Shown one piece after another: positions 1-8,368 of a stretch of DNA of 64,000 bases. Below the pieces are notes generated by a model. That model did not search any database and was not told the origin of the DNA. It saw only the letters and a program-made list of their open reading frames with translations. The position numbers were made by a program, and so were the translations under genes. The first letter of the stretch is position 1; every line of letters begins with the position of its first letter. This DNA is from an uncultured Cohaesibacter sp. (GTDB lineage Bacteria; Pseudomonadota; Alphaproteobacteria; Rhizobiales; Cohaesibacteraceae), in the NCBI RefSeq assembly GCF_963682185.1, contig NZ_OY821667.1, forward strand, positions 186,001 to 250,000. The letters run 5' to 3'.

Positions 1-707
1 AAACCCTGATGAAAAAGGGCGTCGTCAGCAAAGTGGCCTACCAGAACACCTTGAAGGAATTCGCCGAAGTCGAAACCGACTATCAAAAGCTGAAAACACA
101 AACCGAATCCTTGCCCATCCAGATGTCCGAAATCGACCAGCGCCTCAACCAGCTTGTCGACCAGTTCAATGAAGCAATCTCGAGGGAATTGGCAGAGCTG
201 CGCTCGGAAAAACTGGCCCTGGTCAATGAACTGCAAGCCGCCCGTAAGGCTGTCGATCGGGTCGCTCTGGAAGCTCCCGCAAGCGGAACCATCGACAAAT
301 TACATGTTAACACCATCGGCAGCGCCATCGCTGCCTATCAGCCACTGGTGGAGATTGTGCCGGATCAGAAGCGCCTGCAAATCGAAGTCGAGGTGCGCCC
401 GGCAGATATCGATCAGGTAAGGGTAGGGCAGAATGCCAGATTGTCCCTGAGCGCTTTCGACCCAACCGAATTTCCGGCTGCTGATGGACGTGTGGTTTTC
501 ATTTCACCGGATAGACGCATAAACCAGAGAACCCAGCGTCCCTATTTTGTCGTGCGTTTGGAGCTTTTGGCTGAACAGGACACCGCCTTGCCCGATCTTG
601 TTCCCGGCATGCCGGTGGAGGCCTTTCTGGAAACAGGCACCCGCACATTCTTTCAGATGGTGTTCGAACCACTCACTAAAAGCATGCAACGTTCGTTTAA
701 ATCTTAA
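1..707 (+). CDS. HlyD-family type I secretion periplasmic adaptor, 3' part
   Basis: This is the C-terminal part of a membrane fusion (adaptor) protein that links an inner-membrane ABC exporter to an outer-membrane channel. The frame is open through the left edge, so the true start and the N-terminal membrane anchor lie outside the window; the ATG at 9 is internal. About the first 85 visible residues are heptad-rich coiled coil. A lipoyl-like half motif (APASGTIDKL) and a beta-barrel with PADIDQV and GQNARLSLSAFDP follow, ending in the usual LVPGMPVEAFLETG strand. This matches the PrtE/LapC/HlyD branch. The substrate cannot be told from what is visible. No gene follows on this strand before the convergent RraA gene. 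Confidence 0.9.
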   Translation, partial: TLMKKGVVSKVAYQNTLKEFAEVETDYQKLKTQTESLPIQMSEIDQRLNQLVDQFNEAISRELAELRSEKLALVNELQAARKAVDRVALEAPASGTIDKLHVNTIGSAIAAYQPLVEIVPDQKRLQIEVEVRPADIDQVRVGQNARLSLSAFDPTEFPAADGRVVFISPDRRINQRTQRPYFVVRLELLAEQDTALPDLVPGMPVEAFLETGTRTFFQMVFEPLTKSMQRSFKS

Positions 708-738
708 GTGTCCAACGACGTAAAACCGGAAAGGGAAA

Positions 739-767
739 CAAAAAAGCCGGGCCTGATATGGTCCGGC
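739..767 (-). terminator. Rho-independent terminator of the RraA/GntR unit
   Basis: An 8-bp stem with one mismatch (GCCGGGCC / GGTCCGGC, 746-753 and 760-767) is preceded on the plus strand by an A-run. On the minus strand this is a stem followed by a T-run, so it should end transcription coming from the minus-strand gene at 827. Confidence 0.7.
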
Positions 768-826
768 ATGAAGATTCTGCAGTTTGATTGCGGGGAGATT
801 TTCTTGATTTTTAAGGGAGGATAGCC

Positions 827-1486
827 TTAAACGGGCCAGATCTGCTGAAGCTTTTCACCGGCAAGAATGCGATCGCGTGCCTTGGCTTCCTGCTCGCCCA
901 GAGCGTCTGCCTGATCGGCAACGGCCTTGACATGCTCCTTGGGAATGACCACCAAGCCATCGATATCACCAAAGATGATATCTCCGGGTTTCACGGTAGC
1001 CTTGCCAATCTGCAGGGCAACCTGACTTTCAACGGGCTCTTTCTTGCCAGTGACACCAATCGGGCTTGGCGCAGTGCCAAAGAGCGGATAGCCAAGCGTG
1101 CGGACCTGAGCCAGATCGCGCACGGTACCGTTGACGACAGTCGCAACCGCACCGGAGGTTTTTGCGCCTGTGCTCATCAGCTCGCCCGAGCAGGAGCCCG
1201 GAGCACAGGAGGCATCACACACCATCACAGCCCCTTTGGGCGCATTATCAATGGCATTATGGTAGACATCCTGTGGCTCACCCTTACGATCGGAAGGGGC
1301 AAACAGCACCGTTACGGCAGGGCCGCAAATCACATCACCAGCCCCAAGAGCGCCGAGCAGAGAGATCCCTTCCAGACATCCCCAAAGCCCCAGTGCTTCC
1401 ATGCTGTCATGGATATCACCTGAGTACCATTTTTTCAGACGCTCGATAGCCTCCCAATCGGTGTCTGAATAATCGAATTTATCCAT
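827..1486 (-). CDS. RraA-family protein (HMG/CHA aldolase-like)
   Basis: This is a 219-residue RraA/MenG-fold protein. Members of the family include RNase E inhibitors and class II aldolases that cleave 4-hydroxy-4-methyl-2-oxoglutarate and 4-carboxy-4-hydroxy-2-oxoadipate. The visible family signatures are GTVRD near the middle (metal/substrate Arg-Asp) and GDIIFGDIDGLVVIP in the C-terminal half. In a catabolic cluster next to a tricarboxylate-type transporter, an aldolase or decarboxylase role is more likely than RNase E control; that is inference. ATGs at 1498 and 1492 are possible, but a GAGG about 7 bases before the ATG at 1486 favours 1486. It overlaps the upstream gntR gene by 8 bp, so the two are co-translated. 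Confidence 0.85.
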   Translation of the reverse strand: MDKFDYSDTDWEAIERLKKWYSGDIHDSMEALGLWGCLEGISLLGALGAGDVICGPAVTVLFAPSDRKGEPQDVYHNAIDNAPKGAVMVCDASCAPGSCSGELMSTGAKTSGAVATVVNGTVRDLAQVRTLGYPLFGTAPSPIGVTGKKEPVESQVALQIGKATVKPGDIIFGDIDGLVVIPKEHVKAVADQADALGEQEAKARDRILAGEKLQQIWPV

Positions 1487-2264
1487 TTTCATCCTCATTC
1501 TTGGATTGTTTCAAGTTCGATTGCTCTATGGCCTGACGCAGATAATCCGCACTCGTGTCAATTTGCGCACGAATGCGCTCTTTGGCACCAGCCTTATCCC
1601 GCCGATAGATCTGATCGTAAATCTCTGCATGTTCCTTGTAGGCTTCGCTCAGAGACTTGATGGGAACGCGGCTGGTCACGTGGATCACGTCATTGATCAG
1701 GCCAGAAAAATTGTCATAGATATGCATCAGGATCTGGTTGCCGGTGGCATGCACCAGTTCAAGGTGAAAAGCCGCATCGGCATCAACGAACCCGTTGAAG
1801 TCCTTCTGCTTGACGGCCTTGCGCATGGCCTCGAGCGCCGCTTCGACCTTGGGCATCTTCGGCAACTCACCATCAGTGAGAATTTCGAGCACTTCCGATT
1901 CGATCATGCGACGCACGCTCATCAACTGAAGCAGATAGTCGGGATCGGAATAGAACTGCTGCCTGACTGTCACCGCGAGCGCGTCCAGATAGTTGTTCAC
2001 ATCGTCGCGCACCACTTCGGTTCGTTCGCCATGGCGGCGCTGAACCAGCCCCTTTACTTCCAACTCCTGTATGGCTTCGCGCACTGCACGAGTGGAGACG
2101 CCGAATTCTCGCGCGATGGCGCTTTCCGATTCCAATCGGTCTCCCACTTTGAGTTCGCCATTAAGAATCCGGCTCTCGATCACAGAGGAAACCGCAGAAT
2201 GCAGCCGTCCACGTCTGCGCAAGGGCATTTGAAGGTCTTGTTGTGTTGCTGGTTCCATAACCAT
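1479..2264 (-). CDS. GntR-family (FCD/FadR subfamily) transcriptional regulator
   Basis: This 261-residue regulator has an N-terminal winged helix (about residues 18-88; GDRLESESAIAREFGVSTRAVREAIQ). A C-terminal all-helical FCD ligand domain follows, with the metal-binding Asp/His pattern (FVDADAAFHLELVHATGN and a later EHAEIYDQI). FCD regulators usually bind an organic acid and repress a neighbouring uptake or catabolic operon. It is divergent from the TctC/B/A transporter and overlaps the RraA-family gene, so it probably controls both. A matching dyad lies in the divergent spacer at 2302-2323. Confidence 0.92.
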   Translation of the reverse strand: MVMEPATQQDLQMPLRRRGRLHSAVSSVIESRILNGELKVGDRLESESAIAREFGVSTRAVREAIQELEVKGLVQRRHGERTEVVRDDVNNYLDALAVTVRQQFYSDPDYLLQLMSVRRMIESEVLEILTDGELPKMPKVEAALEAMRKAVKQKDFNGFVDADAAFHLELVHATGNQILMHIYDNFSGLINDVIHVTSRVPIKSLSEAYKEHAEIYDQIYRRDKAGAKERIRAQIDTSADYLRQAIEQSNLKQSKNEDENG

Positions 2265-2293
2265 TTATTCACCACCATCCTGTCTATGGTATA

Positions 2294-2323
2294 TTGACAA
2301 TACTTATGTCATGAGTCATAAGT
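2294..2323 (+). promoter_or_regulatory. Candidate promoter with GntR operator dyad
   Basis: A TTGACA box (2294-2299) is followed 17 bases later by CATAAG (2317-2322), a plausible -35/-10 pair driving the TctC gene. The -10 is embedded in an inverted repeat, ACTTATG (2302-2308) and CATAAGT (2317-2323). A regulator bound there would block polymerase. Assignment to the adjacent FCD regulator is by position. Confidence 0.55.
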
Positions 2324-2403
2324 CAAGTGTTATCTGCATTACCCGTTTCCCCTATCTATAGGGAAAATACGGACATGGCATTAGATCTAAGGGAGGAAAG
2401 ATC

Positions 2404-3381
2404 ATGAAACATTCTATCAAACAGATTTTCCGTGCCTCTGTTGCCACACTGGCAGTTTTTGCTGCCGTGGGAGGAGCCCAGGCAGCTTGGCCGGAACGCG
2501 CTGTTACAATCATCGTTCCCTGGTCCGCCGGTGGTGGCACCGACGCAACGGCACGCATGGTTGCCGCTGACCTGCAGGAGCATTTCGGACAGCCGTTCAA
2601 TGTGGTGAACCGCACCGGTGGTGGTGGTCTTGTCGGGCATGCAGCCATTGGCAATGCAAAAGCTGATGGCTATACGCTGGGCGTTATCACCATCGAGAGC
2701 ACCATGTATGAAAGCCAGGGCCTACCGGGCGTTACACCTGATGATTTCGACTATATCGGTCGCTACAATGCTGATGCCATCGGCATCAACGTTTCTACCA
2801 AAGCCGATTATGGGTCCGTTCAGGATCTGATCGAAGCGGTGAAGGCAAATCCGGGCAAGGTTACGGCTTCGGGTGCCAACCGTGGCGGTCTGTCTCACCT
2901 TGCCTGGGCCGGTCTGCTCAACACGCTTGACATCAGCCCTGAGGCCAGCAACTGGGTCGCATCCGCTGGCTCCGCGCCAGCCATGCAGCAGCTTGCAGCC
3001 GGTGCCATCGATGTCGTTTCCACATCTCCTGCCGAAGCCCGTTCTCTGGTTGAAGCTGGCGAAGTGAAAACCCTTGCCCTGATTTCGGGTGAAAAGAGCG
3101 AGCTTTTCCCTGACCTGCCAACGACTGACGAAGCTTTCGGCATCAAATGGTCTCCAATGCCTTTCCGTGGCCTTGCCGGACCTGACGGAATGCCCAAGGA
3201 AGTGGTTGAACAGCTTTCTGCTGCTCTGAAGGACATCACTGAAGACAAGGAATTCAGGGACTTCATGAAGTCTCGTGGCTTCTCTGTGGCCTATCAGGAT
3301 GCTGCAACCTTCAAAGACACCGTTATGGCTGCCCGTACCGGCCTTGCCGAAACCATGAAAGCTGTCGGCCTCGCCAAATAA
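2404..3381 (+). CDS. TTT-family (TctC/Bug) periplasmic solute-binding protein
   Basis: This 325-residue protein starts with a Sec signal peptide (positively charged start, hydrophobic core, AQA-AW cleavage around residue 27). The family hallmark VTIIVPWSAGGGTDATAR follows directly. It is the extracytoplasmic receptor of a tripartite tricarboxylate transporter, and family members bind carboxylates such as citrate, tartrate or aromatic acids. GGAGG precedes the ATG at good spacing. TctB and TctA follow at 21 bp and by overlap, so the transporter is complete. The ligand is not predictable from sequence, but neighbouring enzymes suggest a sugar acid or polyhydroxy acid. Confidence 0.93.
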   Translation: MKHSIKQIFRASVATLAVFAAVGGAQAAWPERAVTIIVPWSAGGGTDATARMVAADLQEHFGQPFNVVNRTGGGGLVGHAAIGNAKADGYTLGVITIESTMYESQGLPGVTPDDFDYIGRYNADAIGINVSTKADYGSVQDLIEAVKANPGKVTASGANRGGLSHLAWAGLLNTLDISPEASNWVASAGSAPAMQQLAAGAIDVVSTSPAEARSLVEAGEVKTLALISGEKSELFPDLPTTDEAFGIKWSPMPFRGLAGPDGMPKEVVEQLSAALKDITEDKEFRDFMKSRGFSVAYQDAATFKDTVMAARTGLAETMKAVGLAK

Positions 3382-3402
3382 AGCTGCGGCGGAGAGATAC
3401 TC

Positions 3403-3876
3403 ATGCGAATTTCTGACCGGGTATCCGGCCCTGCGATCCTGCTCTTCGGAGCGGCGGTGATTTGGGGGGCTACCAAGCTCCCCTCTGTCCCCGGCGTAAG
3501 GTTTGGTGCCGATCTCATGCCGACCCTGATCGGGGTTGGCCTCATCTGCCTGGGGCTGTCGATTTTCATCGGCAGTCTCTCCGTCAAGGAGCCCGTCCGG
3601 ATCCTTGATCTGTCCGAATGGGACGTTCCCTTGCGCAACAAGCTGGCAGCCATCTGGAGTCTCGCTGGCCTTGTAATTGGCGGTTTGCTTTTCGAGCAAG
3701 TCGGCTTTCCGCTCATGGGGATCATCTATATGGCGGTGCTCATGACCCTGATGGGAACAAAGCCAAAAGTGACGGCGCTTGTTTCGATCCTCGTGGTCGG
3801 CGCTCTATATATCGGTTTCTCCAAGGGGCTTCTTGTTCCCCTGCCGATCGGCCTTTTGGGAGGGCTTCTTCCATGA
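3403..3876 (+). CDS. TTT-family small membrane subunit (TctB)
   Basis: This is a 157-residue hydrophobic protein with about four predicted membrane segments. Its starting motif RISDRVSGPAILLFGAAVIWGA and its position between TctC and TctA identify the small TctB subunit. Its exact job in the family is unclear beyond being required with TctA. The last codons overlap the TctA start by 4 bp (ATGA), so the two membrane subunits are translationally coupled. Confidence 0.88.
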   Translation: MRISDRVSGPAILLFGAAVIWGATKLPSVPGVRFGADLMPTLIGVGLICLGLSIFIGSLSVKEPVRILDLSEWDVPLRNKLAAIWSLAGLVIGGLLFEQVGFPLMGIIYMAVLMTLMGTKPKVTALVSILVVGALYIGFSKGLLVPLPIGLLGGLLP

Positions 3877-5438
3877 CACCAGACATCCTCTATCACTCTC
3901 TTGGCATGATCCTCGACCCTGTCGTGCTCTTGTCCATTCTTCTGGGGGCTGTATATGGCTTGTTCATCGGCGCACTGCCGGGACTGACAGCCACCATGTC
4001 GACTGCGCTTCTGGTGCCGATCACCTTCTACATGGATCCGTTGCCAGCCATTGCCCTGATCGTGGCGAGCACGGCGATGGCTATTTCTGCTGGCGACATT
4101 CCCGGCACCTTGCTGCGTATTCCCGGCACGCCGGCCTCGGCGGCCTACACCGATGAATCCTACCAGATGACCGTGAAAGGCAAGGCCAGTCAGGCTCTGT
4201 CGCTGGGCTTCTTCTTTTCCGCAATTGGCGGTTTGTTCGGTGCGACCGTTCTGTTGTTGACCGGCCCGCTGCTGGCGCGGATCTCCCTCAATTTCTCAAG
4301 CTTCGAGTTTTTCTGGCTTGCAGTTCTTGGCCTTCTCACATGCGCTCTTGTGAGCGGCAGCAATGTGGCACGCGGTTTTGTATCCCTGATGCTTGGCCTG
4401 CTCATTGCCACTGTCGGCCTTGATGTGACGACAGGAGCTCCGCGCTTTACATTTGGCCAGATCGAACTGATGGGCGGCGTCTCCTTCATTCCCGTGATGA
4501 TCGGCATGTTCGCCTTCTCAGAAATCTTGCGAGGCTTCACCACCAACAAGATAGGCGAGGGCACAATGCCGCAGCTCGGCCGCATTGTGCCGTTCAAGGG
4601 CATTGGCGAGTTGCTGCGCAAATATCCGTTCTCGGCCATTCGCGGCGCCACACTTGGCACCACGGTCGGGGCTCTGCCCGGCGTTGGTGGCGATTTGGCA
4701 GCCTGGATCGCCTATGGCATGAGCCGTCGCTTTTCCCGCACACCGGAGAAATATGGCACCGGCCATCCCGAAGGTCTGATCGAGGCCACTTCGTCCAACA
4801 ATGCAGGCCTTTCAAGCGCCTGGATTCCGGCCCTGGTGTTCGGCATTCCCGGAGATGCGGTGACAGCCATTGCAGTGGGCGTGCTGTTCATGAAGGGGGT
4901 TGCCCCCGGTCCCCGGTTGTTCGTCGAAAACCCGACCATGCCAACAGCCATCATTATGACCTTCTTCGCCTCGAACCTGCTGCTTTTCCCGCTCGGTTTC
5001 ATCGCGATCAAGGTGGCGCGCCACGTGCTTTCCATCCCTCGCTCGGTCATCGTACCGATCATCCTGATCTGCTGTTTTCTTGGCTCTTATGCCGTTAACA
5101 ACACCCTGTTCGGGGTCTGGATCATGCTGATTGCAGGGATCGTGGGCTATCTGATGGAACGCAACGGCTTTCCAATCGCGCCGGTCATTCTGGGTCTCGT
5201 GCTTGGCCCTGTGCTGGAACGCAATTTCATCATGTCAATGCAGATTTCAGGTGGCAACCTGCTCGGCTTTTTCGAACGCCCCATTGCCTGCGGGCTCGGG
5301 CTCGTTATCTGCACCATCTTTATTTTCGTCTTGCTCAAATCGATCCGCAGTTGGTTGACCGGAGCGTCAGCCCGCAGACGAGAAGATCTTCTGACAAATG
5401 CCGAAAATGTGGCCAAGAGCCGCAGCGGCGATCACTGA
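3873..5438 (+). CDS. TTT-family large membrane subunit (TctA)
   Basis: This is a 521-residue integral membrane protein with about 11-12 membrane segments. The N-terminal signature GLFIGALPGLTATMSTALL is the conserved TctA motif, and a second repeat-like motif, GALPGVGGDLAAWIAYG, lies near the middle, reflecting the duplicated fold. It forms the permease of the sodium- or proton-driven transporter fed by the upstream binding protein. The frame is open upstream, but the ATG at 3873 overlapping the TctB stop, with GGGAGGG before it, is the correct start; the 5'-extension only shadows TctB. Confidence 0.93.
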   Translation: MTPDILYHSLGMILDPVVLLSILLGAVYGLFIGALPGLTATMSTALLVPITFYMDPLPAIALIVASTAMAISAGDIPGTLLRIPGTPASAAYTDESYQMTVKGKASQALSLGFFFSAIGGLFGATVLLLTGPLLARISLNFSSFEFFWLAVLGLLTCALVSGSNVARGFVSLMLGLLIATVGLDVTTGAPRFTFGQIELMGGVSFIPVMIGMFAFSEILRGFTTNKIGEGTMPQLGRIVPFKGIGELLRKYPFSAIRGATLGTTVGALPGVGGDLAAWIAYGMSRRFSRTPEKYGTGHPEGLIEATSSNNAGLSSAWIPALVFGIPGDAVTAIAVGVLFMKGVAPGPRLFVENPTMPTAIIMTFFASNLLLFPLGFIAIKVARHVLSIPRSVIVPIILICCFLGSYAVNNTLFGVWIMLIAGIVGYLMERNGFPIAPVILGLVLGPVLERNFIMSMQISGGNLLGFFERPIACGLGLVICTIFIFVLLKSIRSWLTGASARRREDLLTNAENVAKSRSGDH

Positions 5439-5508
5439 TCAGACCAGACACATCGAATACCGCCTCAACAGGTGAGTGTTCGGACACAGAATATGAAAGG
5501 AACCCACT

Positions 5509-6327
5509 ATGTATAATCCGTTTTCCGTTGAAGGACGCATCGCAATCGTCACAGGTGGTCTGGGCCAGATCGGCACCCAGATTTCGACCACCCTCGCACA
5601 GGCTGGGGCAAAAGTGGCGATCTATTCCCGTCGTCCTTTCTCCGCTGAGCAGATCGCCGAAAAATTCCCCGGCCTTGAAGAGAATATCAAGGTCTATGAA
5701 GCCAGCGTCACCGACAAGGATGCTCTGGAAGCTGCCACGGACCAATTGATCAAGGATTGGGGTGTCCCTGATATCCTCGTCAACAATGCTGGCATCGATT
5801 CCAAACCAGATGGCGATGCAGACCAGAACGCGCCATTTGAAGTCTATCCAAAGAAATACTGGGACGACATCATCGAGACCAACCTGACCGGTGTCATGCT
5901 CACCTCACAGGTCGTCGGTTCCAAGATGGCCGAAGCAGGGAAGGGGTCCATCATCAATATCGGCTCGATGTATGGCATGGTTTCCCCCAATCAGGCACTC
6001 TATGCCTATCGTGAAGAACGCGATGGCAAACCTTTCATCAAGGCCATCTCCTATGCTGCTTCCAAGTCGGGCCTCATCAACATGACACGCTATCTTGCCA
6101 CCTACTGGGCCAAGAAAGGCGTTCGCGTCAATCTGGTCACTTATGGCGGCGTGAAGACTGGTTCCTTCGACAAGGAATTCATCGATGCCTTCCTCGAACG
6201 CGTTCCGATGGGCCGTCAGGCCGATATCGGCGAATTCAGCCCGATCATCCATTTCCTTGGCTCGGAGGCTTCATCCTATATGACCGGCGCCAACCTCGTT
6301 CTGGATGGCGGCTTCACCAGCTGGTAA
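5509..6327 (+). CDS. SDR-family oxidoreductase
   Basis: This is a 272-residue classical short-chain dehydrogenase. The glycine-rich nucleotide motif TGGLGQIG lies at residues 15-22, NNAG near residue 88, and the catalytic Tyr182-x-x-x-Lys186 in ISYAASKSG. The C-terminal LDGGFTSW is typical. A partner Ser in the SMYG region completes the triad. Its place between the TTT transporter and a fucose-isomerase-like gene suggests oxidation of a hydroxyl of a sugar or sugar acid; the substrate is inference. AAAGGAA precedes the ATG. Confidence 0.9.
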   Translation: MYNPFSVEGRIAIVTGGLGQIGTQISTTLAQAGAKVAIYSRRPFSAEQIAEKFPGLEENIKVYEASVTDKDALEAATDQLIKDWGVPDILVNNAGIDSKPDGDADQNAPFEVYPKKYWDDIIETNLTGVMLTSQVVGSKMAEAGKGSIINIGSMYGMVSPNQALYAYREERDGKPFIKAISYAASKSGLINMTRYLATYWAKKGVRVNLVTYGGVKTGSFDKEFIDAFLERVPMGRQADIGEFSPIIHFLGSEASSYMTGANLVLDGGFTSW

Positions 6328-6448
6328 TTTCTCGGCTCTGTCGAGACCAAGGGATCTTCCCTGATCTATGAAACTTGGATCTGTGAAACAGGCTATCGAC
6401 GGGGTCATCCCGCCGGTAGCCCTAGGTTTTTGAGAGGAGATTTGAAAC

Positions 6449-8041
6449 ATGACGCGTATTGCACTGGTTGTAAGCGGTGATCTGCGCGAAAGCGCGAATA
6501 CCACCTGCTGGCCTGCCCAGAAAGCAATGGAGGAGACGCTGACCGCAGTTCTGGCCAAGATGGGCCATGAAGTCTGGCGCGCCCACCCGATAAAACCCGA
6601 AGGGCACGGCTTCATTTCGTCCCAGCGCGAGGGCATGGATGTCTTTGCCGGGATCGACCCAGATATGCCCTTGATCGTTGCAGAATCCGTTTGGCAATAT
6701 AGCCATCATGTGTTGCCCGGCTTGCTGTCCCATCGCGGGCCGATCCTCACCCTTGCCAACTGGTCAGGGCAATATCCGGGCCTTGTCGGCTTGCTGAACC
6801 TCAATGGATCGCTCACGAAGGCTGGCGTTGCCTACTCCACGCTCTGGAGCCGTGACTTCGACGATGCCTTCTTCCTTGAAGGCCTCAAGAGCTGGCTGGA
6901 TACTGGCAAGATCGACCATGACCAATCTCATGTGAAGAATTTTGATCCGGCGGCAATCGATGCCAAGACTTCAAGTCTCGCCCAGCAGATCGCCAATGAA
7001 TGGCGCCAAAAGAAACTGATCATGGGTGTGTTCGATGAGGGATGCATGGGCATGTATAATGCGATCATCCCTGATGAACTGCTGATGCCCATGGGCATTT
7101 TCAAAGAGCGCCTGTCTCAATCCGCGCTCTATTATGCTGCAACTCAGGTTCCTCTGGAAGAAGGGCGCGCGGCCTACCAGTGGATGGTCGATAAAGGCAT
7201 GACCTTCCATTTCGGCTCAGATCCCAAAACCGAGTTGACTGAAGGGCAGGTGATTGACCAGTGCCGGATGTATATCGCAGCAGTCCGCCTTGCCGACCAG
7301 TTCGGCTGCGCAGCCATTGGCATTCAATATCAGCAGGGCCTGAAGGATCTCTGGCCGGCTTCCGATCTTGTTGAAGGCATGCTCAACAACTCCGAACGTC
7401 CGCCCGTCGCGCGCGCAGACGGCAGCATAATCCGTGACGGACAGCCAATCGTGCATTTCAACGAAGTGGACGAATGTGCCGCGCTCGACGCTCTGATGAT
7501 CAACCGGGCGCACGCAGAACTGAACCAGCCGGTCGAGACCACCTTGCACGATATTCGCTGGGGTGACGTTGATGAATCCGGCACCGTCGATGATTTCGTC
7601 TGGGTCTTCGAGATTTCCGGAGCAGCTCCAGCAGCGCATCATCCGGGAGGATGGGCCGGATCAGAGAGCTATCGCCAGCCTGCCATGTTCTTCCCGGCTG
7701 GGGGCGGAACACTGAAGGGCTATGCCAAACCGGGCGCCATCGTTTGGAGCCGCGTATTCGTTGAAGGGGGAGCCCTGCATATGGATATCGGACGCGGTAC
7801 CGCGCATGAACTGCCCGAAAGCGAATGCGAACGGCGCAGCAAGGCAACCGACTATCCATGGCCGATCATGAATGCGACCCTTAGCGGGATTGATCGCGAT
7901 CTGATGATGGGACGGCACAAGGCCAACCACATTCAGGTAGCCTATGTCGATGACGAAGATGCCGCACGCCAAGTCATTGCACTGCGCTCGGCTCTTGCCA
8001 GTGACCTTGGCATCAAAGTCTGCCATTGCGGCGATATCTAA
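6449..8041 (+). CDS. L-fucose/L-arabinose isomerase-family-like protein
   Basis: This 530-residue protein opens with an alpha/beta domain (IALVVSGDLRESAN, GHEVWRAHPIKPEGHGF) that resembles the N-terminal domain of L-fucose/L-arabinose-type isomerases, including TLANWSGQYPGLVGLLNLNGSL. No definite metal ligands can be assigned by eye, so catalytic isomerase activity is not proven. It is the last gene of the plus-strand GntR-linked cluster, 121 bp after the SDR and preceded by GAGAGGAG. With the SDR and RraA-type aldolase it could form a route that oxidises or isomerises and then cleaves an imported sugar acid. Confidence 0.6.
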   Translation: MTRIALVVSGDLRESANTTCWPAQKAMEETLTAVLAKMGHEVWRAHPIKPEGHGFISSQREGMDVFAGIDPDMPLIVAESVWQYSHHVLPGLLSHRGPILTLANWSGQYPGLVGLLNLNGSLTKAGVAYSTLWSRDFDDAFFLEGLKSWLDTGKIDHDQSHVKNFDPAAIDAKTSSLAQQIANEWRQKKLIMGVFDEGCMGMYNAIIPDELLMPMGIFKERLSQSALYYAATQVPLEEGRAAYQWMVDKGMTFHFGSDPKTELTEGQVIDQCRMYIAAVRLADQFGCAAIGIQYQQGLKDLWPASDLVEGMLNNSERPPVARADGSIIRDGQPIVHFNEVDECAALDALMINRAHAELNQPVETTLHDIRWGDVDESGTVDDFVWVFEISGAAPAAHHPGGWAGSESYRQPAMFFPAGGGTLKGYAKPGAIVWSRVFVEGGALHMDIGRGTAHELPESECERRSKATDYPWPIMNATLSGIDRDLMMGRHKANHIQVAYVDDEDAARQVIALRSALASDLGIKVCHCGDI

Positions 8042-8368
8042 GCGGCTTCCAGGTCGCTCTGGAAATCACTTTTGCGTCGGCCTTAGTAGCCGCAACCAAG
8101 ATGGGCGCGCACATTGCGCGTCCACATGCTTCGGATCACTATCCAGACTGCCGCATGGCATTGATTATTCCCCCCTCCTGAACTCCGCCACACAAGCCTC
8201 AATTTCATGCCACGCTGGTTTGCTTCATGCGCAAATGAAACTCGGCGACATCGTGAGGAGGAATAAAAATTCTTCCATGAAGGAGCACGAGACTTCACCC
8301 GAGATCTGGCAGATACGGAATGCCAGTATCGCCTGAAGACACATCAGGCAAAAGGGATCGTGACATCC
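8042..8368. other. Intergenic region between convergent genes
   Basis: These 327 bases lie between the convergent isomerase-like and ETF-QO genes. A hairpin (TTCCAG 8047-8052, CTGGAA 8059-8064) sits just after the upstream stop with a short T-rich tail, a weak terminator candidate. I see no supported gene in the rest. Confidence 0.4.
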
